10,830 bases of DNA from Deltaproteobacteria bacterium. Lineage in GTDB: Bacteria; Desulfobacterota; GWC2-55-46; DRQE01. A model generated the notes under the pieces. That model was not told the origin of the DNA, ran no database searches, and worked only from the letters and a program-made list of their open reading frames with translations. Positions 5,970 to 10,830 of the stretch are shown here, piece after piece. Each line of letters starts with the position of its first letter. The first letter of the stretch is position 1. Where the stretch lies: contig JACRCB010000047.1 in NCBI GenBank assembly GCA_016219165.1, forward strand, positions 1 to 10,830. The letters are read 5' to 3'. The position numbers and the translations under genes are program-made.

Positions 5970-6028
5970 CGGAGATTCCTTAACCTTTATCCCCGGCTTT
6001 GCATTCCGGGAACCGGGCCCTTTAAAAA

Positions 6029-6100
6029 TTTTGAGAGGACCTTTTCCTAAACGATGCCGGAACAAGGGAGGCGCAAGTTTACAGAAAGGTTCTCTCAAAA
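6029..6100. repeat. Second copy of the TTGAGAG / CTCTCAA inverted pair
   Basis: TTTTGAGAGGACCTTT (6029-6044) and AAAGGTTCTCTCAAAA (6085-6100) are reverse complements apart from one base. The arms are the same sequence as those of 5806-5860, but the inside differs. The right arm ends 14 nt before the EamA start codon, overlapping the region expected to hold the leader. The 328-nt spacer 5786-6113 has no coding sequence that I can support. Confidence 0.7.
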
Positions 6101-6113
6101 AGCGGGGGAGTCT

Positions 6114-6536
6114 ATGAACAGGGCGTTTGTATATGCCGTACTCACATCGTTTATATGGGGGCTCGCCCCCGCGTTCGAAAAGATGGGGCTCAGGGGGAAG
6201 ATAGACCCGTATGCCGGGGTGGTCATAAGGACCGTCCCCATAGCGGTCATTGGTCTTTTCGGGCTTCTCTTTCTGGGAAAGATAAAGGAGATTTCGTCCG
6301 CCGATTTAAGGAGCGTCGCCTTTGTGGTCGCGGGGGGGCTCCTTGCGGGATTTTTCGGCCAGGTTGCGTTTTATTCCGCCTTGAAGGCCGGCGAGGCCTC
6401 AAAGGTCGTTCCCCTTGCGGCAACCTATCCGCTCGTGGCTCTCGTCATATCGGTCATTTTCCTGGGCGAGGAGCTCACCTTGCAAAAATTCGCGGGGATA
6501 GGGATGATAGTCTCCGGCGTGATACTCTTGAGATAA
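6114..6536 (+). CDS. Small EamA-family (drug/metabolite transporter) membrane protein
   Basis: The 140-residue protein is one EamA domain, half the size of the usual ten-helix transporter, so it would have to work as a dimer if it transports. Five membrane segments are visible: about 4-25, 33-54, 66-90, 97-118 and 123-139. The first carries the typical FIWGLAPAFEK motif, and the domain ends in the characteristic FLGEELTLQKFAGIGMIVSGV pattern. The start at 6114 follows GGGGGAG (6104-6110) closely; an earlier ATG at 6054 would add a charged stretch coming from repeat DNA and is rejected. Substrate is unknown; family members export amino acids, nucleosides or drugs. It ends 9 nt before ileS and is likely co-transcribed with ileS and lspA. 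Confidence 0.85.
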   Translation: MNRAFVYAVLTSFIWGLAPAFEKMGLRGKIDPYAGVVIRTVPIAVIGLFGLLFLGKIKEISSADLRSVAFVVAGGLLAGFFGQVAFYSALKAGEASKVVPLAATYPLVALVISVIFLGEELTLQKFAGIGMIVSGVILLR

Positions 6537-6545
6537 AAAACCCGA

Positions 6546-9350
6546 ATGGAAAATCCCGGAAAGACCGACTACAAATCCACGCTCAACCTTCCGAAGACCG
6601 ATTTTCAGATGAAGGCTGACCTTGCAAAAAGAGAGCCCGAGATACTCGCAAGGTGGGAGTCTTCCGGCCTCTATAAAAAGATTACGGAGGAAGGCAGGGG
6701 GAGGGAGAAGTATATACTCCACGACGGCCCCCCCTACGCAAACGGCAGCATCCATATGGGCCATGCCCTCAATAAAATCCTCAAGGACATGGTTGTGAAG
6801 TCGAGGTTCATGATGGGCTTTTCCACCGACTATGTGCCGGGCTGGGACTGCCACGGACTGCCCATAGAACTTCAGGTCGAAAAAAACCTCGGGAGGGAAA
6901 AGGAATCCCTTCCGAAACATGAGATAAGGAAAAGATGCAGGGAGTACGCCCAAAAATACGTTGGCATCCAGCGGGGAGAATTTAAAAGGCTCGGGGTCTT
7001 CGGCGAGTGGGATAACCCCTATCTTACGATGGATTTCGGCTATCAGGCGGCCATATTAAGGGAACTGGGCAAGGTCTGCGCGCAGGGGCTCGTATATAAA
7101 GGGAAAAAACCGGTCCACTGGTGTTCATCGTGCATGACCGCTCTGGCCGAGGCCGAGGTCGAGTACATGGAAAAGACCTCGCCATCGGTGTACGTGAAGT
7201 TTAAGGTTGTAAACCCCCAAGGGAAGTTCTCCATAAGTCCTCAAAAGGGCACATACTTTGTCATCTGGACAACCACTCCGTGGACATTGCCCGCAAACCT
7301 CGCCATAGCGCTGCACCCTATGGAGATGTACCGTTTTGTCAAAACGCCGGCCGGCGAACTTATATTGCACCAGTCGTTGATAAAACCCTGCATGGAAAAA
7401 TTCGGTTTTAAAGAGTATGAAGTTGTTGAGGGTGCATTGACAGGCAGGGAACTCGAAGGGGTTGTATGCCGCCACCCCTTTATTGACAGGGACTCCAATA
7501 TCATTGCGGGCGAACACGTGACAACCGATACGGGCACGGGATGCGTCCACATAGCCCCGGGCCACGGACAGGAAGACTACGAACTGGGGCTTAAGTACGG
7601 CCTCGACATATACGCGCCTGTTGACAACAGGGGGAGGTTCACGGACGAGGTAAAAGGGTTTGTAGGGCAAAATGTCTTCGACGCCAATAAAGGCATTATC
7701 GGACTTTTAAGGGAAAAAGGCGCGCTCCTTAAAGAGGAGGCCGTTACCCACTCCTACCCCCATTGCTGGCGGTGCAAACACCCCGTCATATTCCGCGCAA
7801 CGGAGCAGTGGTTCATGTCAATGGAAGAGAAGGGGTTAAGGAAACGCTCGCTTGAGGCAATCGACAAGGTCAACTGGATACCCTCATGGGGAAGGGACAG
7901 GATATATAACATGGTTTCAAACCGTCCCGACTGGTGCCTTTCAAGGCAGAGGGCATGGGGAGTTCCCATCCCCGCGCTTAAGTGCGGGGGATGCAAAAGG
8001 AGTTTCCTCGACGCCAGACTTATCGAACATCTGACAATGCTCTTTGAAAAAGAAGGCGCGGACGTATGGTTTTCAACAGGTTTACCCAACCTTCTTCCGC
8101 AGGGGGTGCAATGCCCGGAATGCGGCTCCGCCGAACCGGCAAGATTCGATAAGGAAGAGGACATCCTCGATGTATGGTTCGATTCCGGGGTGAGTTTTGC
8201 CGCAGTGCTCGAAAAAAGGGGAAATCTTAAAGACCGGGCGGACATCTACCTCGAGGGAAGCGACCAGCACAGGGGCTGGTTCCAGTCCTCGCTCCTCGCA
8301 TCCATGGCTGCGAGGAATCGTCCTCCATACACTTGCGTCCTCACGCACGGTTTTGTCGTGGACGCGGCCGGCAGGAAGATGAGTAAATCCGTCGGCAACG
8401 TCATTGCCCCGCAGGAGGTCATAGACAGATACGGCGCCGAAATCCTGAGGCTCTGGGTAGCCGCCGAGGATTACAGGGAGGACATAAGGATATCGGAAGA
8501 GATACTCTTAAGACTCTCCGAGGCATACAGGAGAATCCGCAATACGCTGCGCTACATCCTCGGTAACCTCTATGACTTCGACCCCCTGAAAGATTCGGTT
8601 GAGTACGAAAAACTATCGGAACTCGACAGGCTCACGCTGGAGAGGCTCGCAAAACTTGAAGAGCGCCTTGTCCCGGCATACAAAAACTTCGAGTTCCACA
8701 CGATATACCACTCCGTCCACAACTTCTGCGCCGTGGACCTGAGCAGTTTCTACCTCGATATCCTGAAGGACAGGCTGTACACGTCGAGGCCGGACTGCGT
8801 CGAGAGAAGAGGCGCCCAGACGGCGATATACTCCGTGCTCAACCGTCTATTGCGTCTTCTGGCGCCGGTGCTGGTATTTACAACGGATGAGGCATGGGGG
8901 TTCATGCCGGCAAGACATCCGGAATCCGTTCATCTTGCGGGATTCCCGGAGGCCGTAAGGAAGTGGGCGGATGCCGGACTCGAAAAAAAGTGGGCCGCGC
9001 TCCTTGAGGTAAAAGACGCGGTGGGAAAAGCGCTCGAATCTTCAAGGAGGGATAAAAAGATAGGGCATCCGCTCGATGCAAGGGTTTCCATGGCCCCCGG
9101 TCCGGAACTTAAAGATTTCCTCGTAAAAAATACGCAGACCCTGCAGGAGATACTGATTGTGTCCGAGGTCAGAATCCTGGACACCCCGCCGGAGGGTAGC
9201 ATCGAGGCAAAAGGGATTGCGGGGCTTAAAATCCTGATAGAGAAGGCCGAGGGCAGAAAGTGCGAGAGGTGCTGGCACATAAGCCCGACCGTGGGCGGGA
9301 ACATAGAACATCCGTCGTTATGCGCAAGGTGCGTTGAGGTTTTGTCTTGA
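6546..9350 (+). CDS. ileS: Isoleucyl-tRNA synthetase
   Basis: IleRS joins isoleucine to tRNA-Ile in the cytoplasm and hydrolyses mischarged valine. The 934-residue protein matches the bacterial (mupirocin-sensitive type) length. It has the N-terminal DYKSTLNLP segment, the HIGH box as HMGH (70-73), the CP1 editing domain with TTTPWTLPANLA (242-253) and GTGCVHIAPGHG (330-341), PDWCLSRQRAWG (461-472), DVWFDSG (542-548), the KMSKS loop (611-615) and the C-terminal zinc site C906, C909, C926, C929. An additional pair of knuckles, C480/C483 and C523/C526, sits in the catalytic domain just before DVWFDSG and probably binds a second zinc. The ATG at 6546 is used because DYKSTLNLP is conserved family sequence; it lacks a ribosome binding site, so translation may depend on coupling to the EamA gene 9 nt upstream. 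The stop overlaps the lspA start. Confidence 0.98.
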   Translation: MENPGKTDYKSTLNLPKTDFQMKADLAKREPEILARWESSGLYKKITEEGRGREKYILHDGPPYANGSIHMGHALNKILKDMVVKSRFMMGFSTDYVPGWDCHGLPIELQVEKNLGREKESLPKHEIRKRCREYAQKYVGIQRGEFKRLGVFGEWDNPYLTMDFGYQAAILRELGKVCAQGLVYKGKKPVHWCSSCMTALAEAEVEYMEKTSPSVYVKFKVVNPQGKFSISPQKGTYFVIWTTTPWTLPANLAIALHPMEMYRFVKTPAGELILHQSLIKPCMEKFGFKEYEVVEGALTGRELEGVVCRHPFIDRDSNIIAGEHVTTDTGTGCVHIAPGHGQEDYELGLKYGLDIYAPVDNRGRFTDEVKGFVGQNVFDANKGIIGLLREKGALLKEEAVTHSYPHCWRCKHPVIFRATEQWFMSMEEKGLRKRSLEAIDKVNWIPSWGRDRIYNMVSNRPDWCLSRQRAWGVPIPALKCGGCKRSFLDARLIEHLTMLFEKEGADVWFSTGLPNLLPQGVQCPECGSAEPARFDKEEDILDVWFDSGVSFAAVLEKRGNLKDRADIYLEGSDQHRGWFQSSLLASMAARNRPPYTCVLTHGFVVDAAGRKMSKSVGNVIAPQEVIDRYGAEILRLWVAAEDYREDIRISEEILLRLSEAYRRIRNTLRYILGNLYDFDPLKDSVEYEKLSELDRLTLERLAKLEERLVPAYKNFEFHTIYHSVHNFCAVDLSSFYLDILKDRLYTSRPDCVERRGAQTAIYSVLNRLLRLLAPVLVFTTDEAWGFMPARHPESVHLAGFPEAVRKWADAGLEKKWAALLEVKDAVGKALESSRRDKKIGHPLDARVSMAPGPELKDFLVKNTQTLQEILIVSEVRILDTPPEGSIEAKGIAGLKILIEKAEGRKCERCWHISPTVGGNIEHPSLCARCVEVLS

Positions 9351-9817
9351 AACGAAAGATAGTCGCGCTTACGGTCGTGTCTACGGCCCTAATCGACCAG
9401 ATAACGAAGGCGCTCGTTACTTCTTCCATCGGACAAAACAGCGTCGTGCCGGTCGTTACGGGCCTTTTTAACCTCGTAAACTTCAGAAACCCCGGCGCGG
9501 CGTTCGGGCTCCTGCGGGAAGGGGATATCTTAAGGACGGTATTGCTTGTCCTCGTATCCATTCTGGCCCTCATTGTAATAGCCGCCCTTCTAAGGCAATC
9601 GAAGGACGGGTGGACTATCTTCTCCCTCTCGCTTATCGCCGGCGGGGCGGTCGGCAACCTCATAGACAGGGTGAGGTTCGGCGAGGTCGTTGACTTTCTC
9701 GACTTTTATATCAACGGGTGGCACTGGCCCGCCTTCAATGTTGCCGACTCCGCAATAACGGCGGGGGTCGTCTTGTCGCTTGCAGGTTTTTGGTTAAGGC
9801 CGCACACCAGGGTTTGA
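9347..9817 (+). CDS. lspA: Lipoprotein signal peptidase II
   Basis: LspA is an inner-membrane aspartyl protease that removes signal peptides from diacylglyceryl-modified prolipoproteins. The 156-residue protein has four hydrophobic segments (about 4-24, 63-82, 90-106 and 132-150) and the family boxes NFRNPGAAFG (45-54), GNLIDR (103-108), VVDFLDFY (114-121) and FNVADS (130-135). D116 and D134 correspond to the catalytic aspartates in solved structures; D107 is also conserved. The start is TTG at 9347, overlapping the ileS stop as TTGA, with GAGG at 9336-9339 as ribosome binding site; no ATG start fits the family's N-terminus. Overlap implies translational coupling to ileS, a pairing common in bacteria. 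Confidence 0.96.
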   Translation: MKRKIVALTVVSTALIDQITKALVTSSIGQNSVVPVVTGLFNLVNFRNPGAAFGLLREGDILRTVLLVLVSILALIVIAALLRQSKDGWTIFSLSLIAGGAVGNLIDRVRFGEVVDFLDFYINGWHWPAFNVADSAITAGVVLSLAGFWLRPHTRV

Positions 9818-9858
9818 GGAAAACTCCGTTTGCGGGAAACTTCCGGGCCTTAAAATCC

Positions 9859-9895
9859 TTAAAGAACCTCTGAAAAAAGCATTTTGGGGGGAAAC
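9859..9895. repeat. Further copy of the TTAA-starting dispersed repeat
   Basis: This 37-nt stretch starts TTAAAGAACCTCTGAAAAAA and ends GGGGGGAAAC. Compared with the minus strand of 5983-5947 it differs at 4 of 37 positions. The first 23 nt also match 5782-5804. It lies between the convergent lspA and REC-PilZ genes and is not accompanied by a second inverted end nearby. No obvious T-run terminator is visible in 9818-9912. Confidence 0.75.
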
Positions 9896-9912
9896 TGCGG
9901 GCACCCAATTCA

Positions 9913-10662
9913 TCAGCCCTTATGCTCCTGCCATGCGAGTTTTGTCATTTCATTATCTATAAACTTCCTCACCGCATAGAGGTCCTCGGCCGATATCTCA
10001 TTGAACTTCACCCCTGCGCCTCTGAAAAGATTGTTCGCGGCGCTCGGCGGGGTGACCCACCTTACGATGCCTCTCGCATTTATAACCCTTTCAATCCCGC
10101 GCAGCGAAAACTTAAGGCTCATTAACGTCCCCGGAAGCAGCTCAACCCTCGTGTGCAAAAACACCCCCCCGATGCTGATATTCAGAAGGAAACCCGTGTA
10201 GGTCTTCTCTCCCACCATGAAGTCCACCGGTACGGAGACCGGGACCCTATCCTCTTTTCTATCGAGCTTTTTTTCCGGGAAAAGCAGCGTATTCACCCTG
10301 TATACAACCTGTTCGGGGCTGAAACCCTTTGACAGAAGCCCCTTTGCCCCGAGTCCCTTCAATCTTGCCACCACATCTCCCGGCTCGTAAATCCCGGTTA
10401 TCACGAGCACGGGCATATTACCGCCGCAGCCGTTATCCCTCATCCATTCGAGGACGCCGAAGCCGTCTACGTTCGGCATCTGGAGGTCCAGGACGAGGAG
10501 GTCTATGCCCCTTGGGTCTATCTGTATCTCCCTTATGACGTCCCTGCCGTCGCTCGCAAACCTCACCCTGTGCCCGGCCTCTGAAAGTATGGCGCTTAAT
10601 TTCGTCCTAAAAAACACGGAATCGTCGGCAAGAAGGATGGTCTTGGAATCGTTCGTTATCAT
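9913..10662 (-). CDS. Response regulator with REC and PilZ domains
   Basis: This 249-residue protein combines a phosphorylation receiver with a cyclic-di-GMP-binding domain. The REC domain (about 7-127) has the acidic pair D13-D14, the phosphoacceptor D59 in VLDLQMP, T89 in VITG and K112 in LSKG, all needed for phosphotransfer. The PilZ domain (about 133-245) has both ligand motifs, RxxxR at R135-R139 (RKEDR) and the (D/N)xSxxG motif at N161-G166 (NISIGG), so c-di-GMP binding is likely. It has no DNA-binding or enzymatic output domain, so it probably acts by protein contacts, for example on motility, pili or surface attachment. No partner kinase is in the window. The ATG at 10662 follows AAAGGAG at good spacing. 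A truncated duplicate of the gene's start lies directly upstream and overlaps it by 4 bp. Confidence 0.93.
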   Translation of the reverse strand: MITNDSKTILLADDSVFFRTKLSAILSEAGHRVRFASDGRDVIREIQIDPRGIDLLVLDLQMPNVDGFGVLEWMRDNGCGGNMPVLVITGIYEPGDVVARLKGLGAKGLLSKGFSPEQVVYRVNTLLFPEKKLDRKEDRVPVSVPVDFMVGEKTYTGFLLNISIGGVFLHTRVELLPGTLMSLKFSLRGIERVINARGIVRWVTPPSAANNLFRGAGVKFNEISAEDLYAVRKFIDNEMTKLAWQEHKG

Positions 10663-10684
10663 CGAACACTCCTTTCTTCTGTAA
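10606..10684. repeat. 79-bp direct repeat, copy 1 (start of the REC-PilZ gene and its ribosome site)
   Basis: Bases 10606-10684 recur at 10752-10830 with a 146-bp offset. The only difference is A at 10621 against G at 10767. The repeat covers the ribosome binding site and the first 19 codons of the regulator. It may extend beyond the right window edge. Confidence 0.97.
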
Positions 10685-10808
10685 AATGGGTATGGAACCG
10701 GGCCTGCCGACGCGCAACGGCGGGGAATTTTCGAGATGGCGGTTCATTAAACCTAAAAAACACGGAGTCGTCGGCAAGAAGGATGGTCTTGGAATCGTTC
10801 GTTATCAT
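10659..10808 (-). pseudogene. Truncated duplicate of the REC-PilZ start, forming a 49-codon ORF
   Basis: Reading leftwards from the ATG at 10808, the first 19 residues (MITNDSKTILLADDSVFFR) equal those of the downstream regulator. The sequence then leaves the family after VFFR and continues as FNEPPSRKFPAVARR to a TGA at 10661-10659. That stop overlaps the ATG of the intact gene as ATGA. The copied ribosome site AAAGGAG lies just upstream. It keeps the two REC acidic residues but none of the rest of the fold, so it cannot be a working receiver. It could be a dead remnant of a partial tandem duplication, or it could now act as a short upstream ORF that couples translation into the intact gene. 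A contig-end assembly artefact must also be considered. Confidence 0.7.
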
Positions 10809-10830
10809 CGAACACTCCTTTCTTCTGTAA
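10752..10830. repeat. 79-bp direct repeat, copy 2
   Basis: This is the second copy of 10606-10684 and ends exactly at the window edge, so its true right boundary is not visible. Between the copies lie 67 bp of unique sequence (10685-10751). The left junction, TTAAACCTAAA here and TTTCGTCCTAAA in copy 1, shares only the short CCTAAA run. Confidence 0.95.

Larger units (their letters stand above)
5782..5983. mobile_element. MITE-like unit with TTAA-starting inverted ends
   Basis: The left end (5782-5804) begins TTAAGGAACCTCTGAAAAAG. The right end (5960-5983), read on the minus strand, begins TTAAGGAATCTCCGAAAAAA. The ends match apart from three substitutions and one inserted A. The 202 bp between the outer edges hold no gene but contain three hairpins (5806-5860, 5885-5901, 5923-5957). 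The left TTAA contains the TAA stop of the carbonic anhydrase gene. Non-coding, with similar inverted ends and TTAA at each edge, it looks like a miniature inverted-repeat element or a composite of intergenic repeats. Mobility is inferred. Confidence 0.5.

Noticed and set aside
6054..6113. Earlier ATG for the EamA protein
   Set aside because: The added 20 residues are charged and encoded by the inverted-repeat arm; the ATG at 6114 follows GGGGGAG and starts at the first membrane helix.
10606..10830. Duplication explained entirely as an assembly k-mer repeat at a contig end
   Set aside because: Not fully excluded, but the copies differ at one base and are separated by 67 bp of unique sequence, which is less typical of a simple k-mer artefact.
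1..10830. CRISPR array, tRNA or rRNA genes, intact insertion sequence
   Set aside because: No regularly spaced repeats, cloverleaf with a GTTCRANNC-type T arm, rRNA-like stretch or transposase frame was recognised.

Overview
The window looks like ordinary bacterial chromosome: housekeeping genes for DNA repair, RNA modification, transcript elongation, aminoacylation and lipoprotein maturation, separated by unusually repeat-rich intergenic DNA. AGG arginine and ATA isoleucine codons are common. With the ileS-lspA pairing, the GreA variant beginning ELPIVKKLKEEL and the REC-PilZ regulator, this would fit a Desulfobacterota- or Nitrospirota-like bacterium, but that is an impression from codon style and gene content, not a placement. 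I see no tRNA, rRNA, CRISPR array or intact transposase gene.

Layout. 1-423: 3' part of a GIY-YIG nuclease-domain gene (+), cut by the left window edge, whose C-terminus has been frameshifted by a perfect 17-bp tandem duplication. 424-582: short spacer with a 14-bp direct repeat. 583-2607: uvrB (-), convergent with the first gene. 2608-3042: divergent spacer with a REP/BIME-like double hairpin (2689-2762) and a -10-like box immediately upstream of each flanking gene. 3043-4323: iron-sulfur TrmA/RlmD-family 23S rRNA (uracil-C5)-methyltransferase (+), overlapping by 4 bp greA (4320-4838, +). 5012-5785: exported alpha-class carbonic anhydrase (+), with a 10-bp inverted repeat in its leader. 5786-6113: non-coding, packed with inverted repeats, including a MITE-like unit bounded by matching TTAA-starting ends. 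6114-9817: compact cluster of a one-domain EamA transporter, ileS and lspA (+). 9818-9912: convergent spacer with another copy of the TTAA-starting repeat. 9913-10662: REC-PilZ response regulator (-). 10659-10830: a second, truncated copy of the start of that regulator.

How the genes work together. ileS and lspA are translationally overlapped, and the EamA gene sits 9 nt upstream, so the three are probably one transcript. The rlmD-like gene and greA are also coupled and concern RNA function (rRNA methylation, rescue of backtracked polymerase). uvrB, the carbonic anhydrase and the REC-PilZ gene appear to be separate units.

I did not find a novel multigene system. The best leads are small-scale genome plasticity: the 17-bp frameshifting duplication in the GIY-YIG gene, the dispersed TTAA-ended repeat family, and the 79-bp partial duplication of the REC-PilZ start, which makes a 49-residue upstream ORF ending in an ATGA overlap with the intact gene.
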